In this document: positions 32,115 through 38,953 of the stretch, one piece after another
How the letters are laid out: each line of letters begins with the position of its first letter
Position numbering within the stretch: position 1 is the first letter of the stretch
Source: Candidatus Hecatella orcuttiae
GTDB taxonomy: Archaea; Thermoproteota; Bathyarchaeia; Hecatellales; Hecatellaceae
NCBI GenBank assembly: GCA_002011035.2
Contig: MTLY02000001.1
Coordinates: 189,342-253,341, forward strand
Length of the DNA stretch: 64,000 nt
Direction of reading: 5' to 3'
The notes under the pieces: model-generated
Database searches by the model: none
The model's input: only the letters and a program-made list of their open reading frames with translations
Told to the model about the DNA's origin: nothing
Program-made: the position numbers and the translations under genes

Positions 32115-33248
32115 TTATGGAAAATCTTTCCTAGGAACTTCTAGCGTGCCATCCAGAATTTGCTGCCGGATGCTCTCCACCTCGGCTTGGACCTCTTCGG
32201 GTATGACTTCTCTGCGGCCCCATATCAAGTCGGCGCCTTCTTTCAGCCCATATTCGTAAAACTTTTCAGGCTCCAGCTCTCCTTCTAAGGCCTTGCCGAT
32301 GATGTCGACGTAGGCTTTTTCTATTCCCCAACCAACGCTGGCTAAGGTTATCGACGGCGCATAGGGATGCTCATTCCCGACGCCGCCTATGTAATAGACA
32401 CCTGCAGCCAAAGAAGCAGTGCGCGCTCCCACATTCTGCGAGTCGCCGTTACCGCATATGATGTCGGCACCCCAAGCAATATGGGCTTTTGCAGCATCAT
32501 ATCCAGCACCAATGTCGATAAATGTTCCAACCCAAGTCACTTTAACTTCCGCATCGGGATTGACAGCTTTCACCCCTCTTTCAAATGCGTAATAAGACCG
32601 GTAGGTGCTGGGAACGTTCATACCGCCGACGACGCCTATCTTATTCGTCTCCGTCATCCTGCCAGCCAAGATCCCGGCAAGATAGGATGCTTCATGCGCC
32701 AGAGGCGTTATGACGACCATGTTCTTTTCGATCGGCGGCCATCCGTCAGTCCACACAATCCAAGTTTGCGGATAGTCTCTGGCCACCGCCTTAGCCGCTT
32801 CTCCAGCTGGCGTAGCATGCACAAATATAAGGTCATAACCGGCAGCGGCGAAACTCCGAGCCTCCTTCTCATAATCCGCTAACGAAATCTTTTCCACAAA
32901 GGCGATTTCGATCCTGTCCTTATAGATTTCTTTAGCCTCCAACAGGCCGCTATATGCGGTTTCATTCCATTGATTCTCTTTCACAAAAGTGTCGAATACC
33001 GCTGCCACTTTCAGTACCTTTGGTGGTGGTGTAGGAGTGGGTGTGGGAGTTGGAGTAGGCGTAGGAGTTGGGGTAGGTGTAGGCGTAGGAGTTGGGGTAG
33101 GGGTGGGTGTAGGGGTGGGCGCAGGGGTTGGCGTCGGCGCGGGCCTTGTGGCTTGCCAGGCGGCGTAGCCGCCCACACCGGCCACCACCACAGCCACAAC
33201 CGCAGCAATGCCATATTTCAGGGCTTTCCTACGGGGTTGATTGGCCAT
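32115..33248 (-). CDS. BMP-family extracellular substrate-binding protein with Pro-Thr stalk
   Basis: A 377-residue surface protein. The N terminus has a twin-arginine-like RRKALKYG followed by a hydrophobic helix and no lipobox Cys, so it is probably membrane-anchored or Tat-exported. Residues about 36-75 are an almost pure Pro-Thr repeat acting as a stalk. The rest is a BMP/Med-type binding domain (VAAVFDTFVKENQWNE, GYDLIFVHATPAGEAA, GADIICGNGDSQNVG). This family binds nucleosides and similar ligands for the RbsA-like importer encoded convergently at 28.5-32.1 kb. Its separate promoter allows independent regulation. Confidence 0.92.
   Translation of the reverse strand: MANQPRRKALKYGIAAVVAVVVAGVGGYAAWQATRPAPTPTPAPTPTPTPTPTPTPTPTPTPTPTPTPTPTPTPPPKVLKVAAVFDTFVKENQWNETAYSGLLEAKEIYKDRIEIAFVEKISLADYEKEARSFAAAGYDLIFVHATPAGEAAKAVARDYPQTWIVWTDGWPPIEKNMVVITPLAHEASYLAGILAGRMTETNKIGVVGGMNVPSTYRSYYAFERGVKAVNPDAEVKVTWVGTFIDIGAGYDAAKAHIAWGADIICGNGDSQNVGARTASLAAGVYYIGGVGNEHPYAPSITLASVGWGIEKAYVDIIGKALEGELEPEKFYEYGLKEGADLIWGRREVIPEEVQAEVESIRQQILDGTLEVPRKDFP
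33028..33140. repeat. Short tandem repeat encoding the Pro-Thr stalk
   Basis: On the plus strand the region is a run of 6-bp units of the form GGNGTN with silent variation at third positions. It encodes (Pro-Thr)n on the minus strand. Codon variation shows selection for the peptide rather than recent slippage, although length could vary between strains. Confidence 0.9.
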
Positions 33249-33484
33249 TTTTTACACCTTCCGACCCTTTTTTCTCCCCTCATACGATATAAAGCTTTCG
33301 AGCTTCGTTTTGAAACAGCGCTTCTTTAATCTTCGGTACTTCTGAAGCTGAAGTCGAATACGTATAAGCGGCTAAATGTTAAAGTTTTGAGCAGGGTGGA
33401 GAATCCTACGGGCATACCTCGTTCACGCCATAATTTTAAAAAGTTTGACAAGTTATTAACCGCCATCTTGATAAAAAAATCGTA

Positions 33485-34885
33485 TCAGATAAGCGGCCAC
33501 TTTCTTTTTACTTCTACCTTAGCCTTTTGCAAGATTTTTTCAGCCTTTCCTTGAGCTTTTGCGAGGATTTCTTCCTCTTCCAGCGTCAGCACCTTTCGAT
33601 TTTCAACGACGAGCTTACCGTCAATGAGGACTGTTTTAACATCGTTTCCACTGGTAGCCCAAACCACGGCTGACGCAGGGTCGTGGACTGGCATGGCATG
33701 GTGATTTTTTAAGTTCACCACGATTACGTCTGCTTTTTTCCCAGCCTCAAGGGAACCTACCTCCTTCTCCAACCCCAGTGCCCTAGCACCGTTTATCGTC
33801 GCCATCTCCAACGCCTCCTCAGCCCTAGGATAGACAGGGTTGAGCGAGTTAATTCGATGAAGAAGCACTGCGAATTTCATTTCCTGAAAAAGGTCGCAGG
33901 TATTGTTAACCGGAGCGCCGTCGGTACCTAGGCATACGTTTACTCCAGCCCTTAACATCTCCGGTATTTTCGCCACACCCATTGCAAGCTTTGAATTGGT
34001 GATAGGGCAGTGGCAAATATTGACCCCAGACCTCGCAAGCAAATATATCTCTTCGTGTTCAAACCAGATACCATGAGCCATGGTCACATTCGGGGCGAGA
34101 AGTCCTACAAACTCTGCAAATTTTGCCATACCCATATTGAAAACCTTACGAGTGTATTGTAGGTTGTTCTCCGCCTCGGCCCAATGCATAGTTATTCCCA
34201 CTTGGTATTTCTTGGCAATCTCTGAAATCTCCCGTAAGGTTTCAACCGAGCATGCTCCCACGGAACGGGGAGAGAGCCATATGCGAATCTTGCCGTCTGC
34301 CTTTCCGTTCCACTCTTTAATAAGTCTTAATGCCTCCCTCATGGAACTTTCTTTGACTTCATGAAGCCCCTCATGAATGGCCATCTCTTCGTCTGCGTAG
34401 GCACGCTTTTCCATTATGTATTTTGACACTGCACCCCTTAACCCGGATTTCTCCAGCTCTCGGAGGATGCCATCGATGCCATACCTTGGGTGGAGGCCTG
34501 TGCTGATGAAGGAAGTTGTACCGGACTTGAGCATTTCGAGGAAGGCGAGAAGACTGCTGATCTTACCATCTTCCTCATCGTAGCACCCTTGGATAGGCCA
34601 GATGTACTTCATCAATTCGTCCATCACCTCTGCATCGTCTTGAACGCCTCTCATCAACATCTGGGGCAGATGAATGTGGCAGTTGATCAATCCCGGCATC
34701 ACAGCGCATCCTTCAGCGTCGATGGTTTCTTCAGCTTTGTACCGTCCTTCGATCCTATGAGCTTTATCAACATCAAGAATTCTATCGCCATCAATGACGA
34801 CGGATCCCCCGTTAAAAATGCGCCTTTTTTCGTCCATTGTAATGACTGCTCCGTTTGAGATGATCACGTCAACCTTTTCTCTCAT
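33485..34885 (-). CDS. TrzA/AtzB-type amidohydrolase (MTA/SAH-like deaminase family)
   Basis: A 466-residue COG0402 aminohydrolase. It has GLINCHIH (metal His pair, about residues 65-72), the HxxE motif in MHWAEAE, MAHGIWF (metal His), HCPITNSKLAMG and LGTDGAPVNNTCDLF (catalytic Asp). Family members deaminate S-adenosylhomocysteine, methylthioadenosine, guanine or related rings. The frame extends upstream to 34981, but the ATG at 34885 begins the domain and follows GGGGGGA. It lies beside the BMP binding protein, so the importer may deliver its substrate. Confidence 0.88.
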   Translation of the reverse strand: MREKVDVIISNGAVITMDEKRRIFNGGSVVIDGDRILDVDKAHRIEGRYKAEETIDAEGCAVMPGLINCHIHLPQMLMRGVQDDAEVMDELMKYIWPIQGCYDEEDGKISSLLAFLEMLKSGTTSFISTGLHPRYGIDGILRELEKSGLRGAVSKYIMEKRAYADEEMAIHEGLHEVKESSMREALRLIKEWNGKADGKIRIWLSPRSVGACSVETLREISEIAKKYQVGITMHWAEAENNLQYTRKVFNMGMAKFAEFVGLLAPNVTMAHGIWFEHEEIYLLARSGVNICHCPITNSKLAMGVAKIPEMLRAGVNVCLGTDGAPVNNTCDLFQEMKFAVLLHRINSLNPVYPRAEEALEMATINGARALGLEKEVGSLEAGKKADVIVVNLKNHHAMPVHDPASAVVWATSGNDVKTVLIDGKLVVENRKVLTLEEEEILAKAQGKAEKILQKAKVEVKRKWPLI

Positions 34886-34971
34886 AGGAGAGTTCCCCCC
34901 TTTATCTATCTTGGAAATCGGTTTAAAAGTTCCCCCTTCAGCTAGCCCTACGCCTGTGTTTAGGTTGTGTT

Positions 34972-35187
34972 CTACATCCAATTTGTGTGACCGACGAGAA
35001 GACCTCTAGCGGAACGAGTATCCCAGCTTAAAAAGACTTTTCCTCGTTTTCTGGCAGTTCTTTTAAGGTCTTCCATGACTCGTTGATAGCTGACGCTCCG
35101 CCCCGCCTTCATGTATGCCTTTAGCTTCCCCAACGTTACGCGAGTTACGGAAGTTACAACTTTCTTCCTCTCGGAGTTTTTGGTCAA
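34972..35187 (-). CDS. Small basic hypothetical protein
   Basis: A possible 71-residue gene starting at a TTG at 35187, about 25 nt after a TATA-like TTATA (near 35210), which would give a leaderless message. The product is very basic, with VTRVTLGKLKAYMKAGRSVSY and EDLKRTARKRGK, and ends before an amidohydrolase gene on the same strand. No family is recognised. The open frame runs further upstream only by reading through tRNA-Asn, which I reject. A DNA- or RNA-binding role is conceivable from the charge, nothing more. Confidence 0.4.
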   Translation of the reverse strand: MTKNSERKKVVTSVTRVTLGKLKAYMKAGRSVSYQRVMEDLKRTARKRGKVFLSWDTRSARGLLVGHTNWM

Positions 35188-35246
35188 TATGGACTTGCCC
35201 AGAGGTATAATCCGTAACTTCCGAAAAGGAGTTGAACAAATTCGTG

Positions 35247-35371
35247 TGGCGCCGCCGGACGGACTCGAACCGTCGACCAGCGGGTTCCTGTCAGCAGTTA
35301 ACAGCTTCAGCCCTTTTTCAGCCCTGAGGGGCCTTGAGGTCCGCTGCTCCACCACGCTGAGCTACGGCGGC
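35247..35371 (-). tRNA. tRNA-Asn (GTT) with two introns
   Basis: Minus strand. The acceptor stem GCCGCCG (5' end at 35371) pairs with CGGCGGC (35257-35251). The discriminator is G at 35250 and CCA is encoded at 35249-35247. The D stem is GCTC/GAGC, the T stem GACGG/CCGTC with loop TTCGAGT. A mature anticodon arm GCGGG-CTGTTAA-CCCGC forms only after removing two inserts: 35 nt at 35306-35340 (between positions 30 and 31) and 13 nt at 35286-35298 (canonical 37/38). The spliced length is 74 nt and the anticodon GTT is at 35302-35300. The 5' end overlaps the stop of the thioredoxin-like gene by 10 nt. Confidence 0.88.
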
Positions 35372-35796
35372 GCTTCTTGGTTTTCTTCCACTTGCTGGAC
35401 GGCGGCTGCTTGGAGGAACCTTCCCCAAGAGCACCCGTAGGGGAGCCCCACCCACCGGTCCACCGGCCGGCCTTGGAGGTATAGGATGTAGGTGGGCAGG
35501 GTTTGGATTTGAAGCTTTTCAGCGAGCTCCCGGTTCTCCTCCACGTTCACCCGGGCGAAGAGGAGCTTTCCCCCGTGGTGCAGGGAAGACTGCTGGAAGA
35601 GGCCTTCCGCTGCCTTGCAGGAGAAACTCCAGTCGGCGTAGAACTCCACCACCACTCCGCGGTTTTCCCTCACCACCCGGTCGAATTCGCTGCCTTTCAG
35701 CTGGATGACGGGGGAGGTTGAACCGAGGGTCTGGGGCAAGTTTCTCCAACCTCTCGGGTTAGGCTGTAGATGTCGAACCCTCTTATGGAGGAGCAT
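35362..35796 (-). CDS. Thioredoxin-fold protein with altered active site (WSFSC)
   Basis: A 144-residue protein with a thioredoxin domain from about residue 29 to 138 (VVVEFYADW, LFARVNVEENRELAEKLQIQTLPTYIL with the cis-Pro). The usual WCGPC is WSFSC (W56-C60), so the N-terminal nucleophilic Cys is Ser while the second Cys is kept. Such proteins may act as chaperone-like or monothiol partners rather than disulfide reductases. The N-terminal 28 residues are not conserved-looking, and the start at 35796 is uncertain. It is 19 nt downstream of a JAMM gene on the same strand, and its stop codon lies inside tRNA-Asn. Confidence 0.82.
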   Translation of the reverse strand: MLLHKRVRHLQPNPRGWRNLPQTLGSTSPVIQLKGSEFDRVVRENRGVVVEFYADWSFSCKAAEGLFQQSSLHHGGKLLFARVNVEENRELAEKLQIQTLPTYILYLQGRPVDRWVGLPYGCSWGRFLQAAAVQQVEENQEAPP

Positions 35797-35815
35797 CCTT
35801 TAAATCTGTTTTGGC

Positions 35816-36226
35816 CTAGGCCTCCACCTCCACCGGTTCGGGGGTGAACTCTCCCTCCTGAAAAATGAAGGACCTGAGAAGCTTCTCCGGCAGGGAGTAG
35901 ATGGCGTAGGACATCCCCGGGTAGGTAGCTCGGCTTCGGTCAACCTCGGAAACCCTAGCCGGCCAGTAGGGGTGGCTGTGGTAGAAGCCTAAAACCTCCA
36001 AGCCCTCCTCCTCCGCTTCCGCGAAAACCCGATGCTGCTCCTCCGGGTCTAGGAGGTAGGTGGAGGGAGAAGGCTCGATGTTCTTCACCCGGCGGACCTT
36101 CTCCACCACCCGCACGTTTCCCTCAAGGAGCCTTCCCACTAGGATTCCGCAGGCCTCGGCGGGGAAGACCTCCTGAGAGTGGCGGGCTATCTCCTCCAAA
36201 AAACGCTTTTTAATCCTCAACACCAT
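35816..36226 (-). CDS. JAMM/MPN+ metalloprotease (Mov34/PAD-1-like)
   Basis: A 136-residue JAMM protein with the full zinc site: Glu in PAEACGILVG (about residue 24), then HSHPYWPARVSEVD matching HxHPx7Sx2D. Prokaryotic JAMM proteases remove ubiquitin-like modifiers (SAMP proteins in archaea) or process sulfur-carrier proteins. No ubiquitin-like gene is in the window. I chose the ATG at 36226 because it begins the domain; a TTG at 36280 would add 18 residues. The thioredoxin-like gene follows after 19 nt. Confidence 0.85.
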   Translation of the reverse strand: MVLRIKKRFLEEIARHSQEVFPAEACGILVGRLLEGNVRVVEKVRRVKNIEPSPSTYLLDPEEQHRVFAEAEEEGLEVLGFYHSHPYWPARVSEVDRSRATYPGMSYAIYSLPEKLLRSFIFQEGEFTPEPVEVEA

Positions 36227-36303
36227 AAAGGAAACCTGTAATCTAAAGAAGAGAGGAAGCTGAAAAACCTTCACCCTCAACGCATGGGGAGGGAAACCTG
36301 AAC

Positions 36304-37287
36304 TTGGTCCTGCTTCTCTCCAAGCCTGAAGTGGAATCCCTGCTGACGGCTTCCGAAGCCCTAGGCGCCGTGGAGGAAGCCTTCCGAGCCCATGCTCTGG
36401 GGCAAGTCCTCATGCCCAGCCGAGCGGCTTTCCCTCTAGCTCAAGGGAAAGGCTGGACGGGCATCATGCCGGCTTACATGGAAAACCTTCAGGCTCTCAC
36501 CGTCAAACTGGTAACCTCCTTCCCTGAGAATCCTAAATCGGGCTATCCCACCGTCAACGCCCTCCTCATCTACAGCGACCCCTCCACCGGGCTGCCTTTG
36601 GCCGTCATGGAAGCCGGTTTTCTAACCTCCCTGAGGACGGGAGCAGCTGGAGGGGTAGCGGTCAAATATCTAGCCCGAAGGGACGCCGGGGTCTTGGGCC
36701 TCCTAGGCGCAGGGGAGCAGGCTTGGAGGCAGCTGGAATCGGTGAGGCTGGTCAGAAACCTGAAAAAAGTGAAAGTCTACAGTCCGAACCCCCAGCATAG
36801 GCGAAGGTTCGCCCAGCAGGCGGCTGAAAGCTTTGGAGTAGAAGTCAAGGCTGTGGACACAGCTGAGGAAGCGGCGGTGAACTCGGACATCGTAGTCCTA
36901 GCCACCACCTCCAAGGTTCCTGTGCTGAGGGGAGACTGGGTGGAGGAAGGCGCTCACCTCAACGCCTTTGGCGCCCACACACCTGAGACCAGGGAGTTGG
37001 ACGGGGAGACGGTGGTTAAAGCCAAGATAGTGGTGGACTCCAAAGAAGCCTGCCTCAGAGAGGCGGGGGATCTGCTCATCCCCCTAGCTCAAGGCCTAAT
37101 CCGGCAGACGGACATCCACGCCGAGCTGGGAGAGGTCGTCGCAGGGCTGAAAGAGGGCAGGAGCTCAGACAGGGAAGTTACCCTCTTCAAGTCCGTAGGT
37201 TTGGCCTTCCAAGATGCTGCGGTGGCTAAGGTCGTCTATGAGAAAGCCTTAAAACTCGGTGTGGGAAAAGAGTGGGAAATTCTGTGA
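36304..37287 (+). CDS. Ornithine cyclodeaminase/mu-crystallin family dehydrogenase
   Basis: A 327-residue NAD(P)-dependent enzyme. The N-terminal substrate domain has VKLVTSFPENP and SLRTGAAGGVAVKYLAR with the catalytic Arg/Lys region, then a Rossmann motif VLGLLGAGEQA (about residues 135-145) and IVVLATTSKVPVL. The family includes archaeal alanine dehydrogenase and ornithine cyclodeaminase, and sequence alone does not decide between them. The TTG at 36304 follows GGGAGGG by about 9 nt. It is divergent to the JAMM gene with a 77-nt spacer. Confidence 0.88.
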   Translation: MVLLLSKPEVESLLTASEALGAVEEAFRAHALGQVLMPSRAAFPLAQGKGWTGIMPAYMENLQALTVKLVTSFPENPKSGYPTVNALLIYSDPSTGLPLAVMEAGFLTSLRTGAAGGVAVKYLARRDAGVLGLLGAGEQAWRQLESVRLVRNLKKVKVYSPNPQHRRRFAQQAAESFGVEVKAVDTAEEAAVNSDIVVLATTSKVPVLRGDWVEEGAHLNAFGAHTPETRELDGETVVKAKIVVDSKEACLREAGDLLIPLAQGLIRQTDIHAELGEVVAGLKEGRSSDREVTLFKSVGLAFQDAAVAKVVYEKALKLGVGKEWEIL

Positions 37288-37349
37288 TAATCCCCCCTCA
37301 TAGGGCGGGGATGGAAAGAATTAGATACTAGTACCTGACATATACTTTA

Positions 37350-37390
37350 CTATAAATCACTATAAAATAATACTTATCATATTAAGGAGG
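37350..37390 (+). promoter_or_regulatory. Promoter and ribosome site of guaAB
   Basis: Two TATA-like boxes (CTATAAAT at 37350-37357 and TATAAAATA at 37361-37369) precede a clear AAGGAGG at 37384-37390. That ribosome site is 7 nt before the ATG at 37398. The first box fits a start near 37378 with a short leader carrying the ribosome site. Confidence 0.6.
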
Positions 37391-37397
37391 AAGGCCT

Positions 37398-38336
37398 ATG
37401 TTCAACCCTCAGAATTTCATCTCCCAAAAGATGGAAGAAATCAAGAAGGCAGTGGGGAACGAGAAGGCTCTCGTAGCCCTCTCCGGGGGAGTTGACAGCT
37501 CCACCACGGCGGTCTTGGGCTTCAAAGCCTTGGGCGAAAAGCTGGAAGCCGTCTTCATCGACGACGGCCTGATGAGGGAGGGGGAAGGGGAAAGGATATC
37601 CGCCACCTTCGCCTCCTTGGGTTTGAAGGTCCAGACTTACTCCATGGCCGAGGATTTTTTCAAGGCTTTGAAGGGCTTAACCGACCCTGAGGAGAAGCGG
37701 AAAGCCTTCAGGGAAGCCTTCTACCAGAGTCTGGCGAAGATCTCCCGGGGAAAGGGCGCCAAGTGGCTTTTGCAGGGAACCATCGCCGCGGATGTGGTGG
37801 AAACCTCCCGAGGCGTCAAAACCCAGCACAACGTCCTAGAACAGGTGGGAATAAACCCAGCGGAGAAATACGGCTTCAAAGTTGTGGAACCCCTCAAAGA
37901 ACTGTACAAGCCCCAAGTGAGAGAGGTGGCTAAAGCCTTGGGTCTTCCTGCCGAGATCACGGAAAGGCGGCCGTTCCCCGGCCCAGGGCTCTGCGTCCGG
38001 GTCTTAGGGGAAGTTACTCCCGAAAGGGTTGAAACCGTCAGGAAAGCTACTAGGATCGTGGAGGAGGAAACAGCAGGCCTCCTCTGCTTTCAAGCCTTCG
38101 CCGTGCTGATGGAGGATAAGGCCACAGGGCTGTCGGAGGACAAGAAGAGAATCTACGGGGAAATCCTAGTCATCCGGTCGGTTGACTCCACCGATGCCAT
38201 GACCGCCCAACCCACCCAACTCCCATGGCCTGTCTTGGAAAAGATAACCAGAAGAATAACAGCGAGTCTTCCTTCGGTCACCCGAGTTCTCTACGACTTA
38301 ACCGGCAAACCTCCTGCGACTATTGAATTCGAGTAA
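37398..38336 (+). CDS. guaAB: GMP synthase, ATP-pyrophosphatase subunit
   Basis: A 312-residue PP-loop enzyme with LSGGVDSS at residues 29-36, IDDGLMREGE, GTIAADVVE and the dimerisation-domain signatures RRPFPGPGL and TAQPTQLPW, ending in PATIEFE. It amidates XMP to GMP using ammonia supplied by a separate glutaminase subunit (GuaAA), the usual archaeal split; that subunit is not in this window. Strong promoter and ribosome site upstream. Confidence 0.95.
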   Translation: MFNPQNFISQKMEEIKKAVGNEKALVALSGGVDSSTTAVLGFKALGEKLEAVFIDDGLMREGEGERISATFASLGLKVQTYSMAEDFFKALKGLTDPEEKRKAFREAFYQSLAKISRGKGAKWLLQGTIAADVVETSRGVKTQHNVLEQVGINPAEKYGFKVVEPLKELYKPQVREVAKALGLPAEITERRPFPGPGLCVRVLGEVTPERVETVRKATRIVEEETAGLLCFQAFAVLMEDKATGLSEDKKRIYGEILVIRSVDSTDAMTAQPTQLPWPVLEKITRRITASLPSVTRVLYDLTGKPPATIEFE

Positions 38337-38368
38337 CCGGTAAGGGCTGCCTTATCCTTTCTCCGAAG

Positions 38369-38827
38369 TCAACGTTCCCACTGCTCCAAGATGGCTAGAG
38401 CTTCCCGGCGGAATGCATCCGGCGGCCTATACCCCACTATTCTCCCCACCTCCTCGCCGGCAGGGGTGAGGAAGACGATAGTGGGAAGTTCCCACACCCG
38501 ATATCTGTCGGCCAGGACTAGGTTTTCCCGGTTCTCCACATCTATTTTGAGGGGAATAAATTCTTCGTTGAGAAAAGCAGCCAGCCGTGGATCGGTGTAG
38601 GTTTCCATATCCAACTTCCTACACCACCCACACCAATCTGCGTAAAACTCCATCATTAAAAGTTTTCCTTCCACCTGAGCCAAATTCAAGGCCTCATGGA
38701 AATCGTGCCTCCAGTTTATGCTTCCTTCCGACGGGGAGGAGGGCTGAAAAAATTGGAGAAGGTAGAAGGCGCCTCCCGCGGCGGCTAGGGCTACCATCAC
38801 GGCCGCCAATACCGCAACGCGCTTCAT
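38369..38827 (-). CDS. Membrane-anchored thioredoxin-like protein (CGWC)
   Basis: A 152-residue protein with an N-terminal hydrophobic anchor (residues about 4-25) and an external thioredoxin domain. The active site is ADWCGWCRKLD with C66 and C69, followed by EFIPLKIDVENREN and WELPTIVFLTPAGEE (cis-Pro). The CGWC form resembles the C-terminal domain of DsbD and thioredoxin_7 proteins that act on extracytoplasmic thiols. It stands alone, convergent with guaAB. Confidence 0.88.
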   Translation of the reverse strand: MKRVAVLAAVMVALAAAGGAFYLLQFFQPSSPSEGSINWRHDFHEALNLAQVEGKLLMMEFYADWCGWCRKLDMETYTDPRLAAFLNEEFIPLKIDVENRENLVLADRYRVWELPTIVFLTPAGEEVGRIVGYRPPDAFRREALAILEQWER

Positions 38828-38953
38828 GACAAAACCTTAGGAAGCTGATTCATTAACATTGCGTCCCTAGGAGAACCGGTCAAGCTGACCCTCCAAAGAC
38901 CGATTAGACAAGTCTTAGGAAAAGAGAAGCCCTTTTCCAGCTTAGGCGACAGT

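Noticed and set aside
32970-33329. Gly/Arg-rich frame opposite the BMP gene
   Set aside because: It is the complement of the Pro-Thr repeat; the minus-strand gene is clearly the coding one.
35188-35355. Extension of the small basic frame through tRNA-Asn
   Set aside because: The extended part is the translation of the tRNA gene and its introns.
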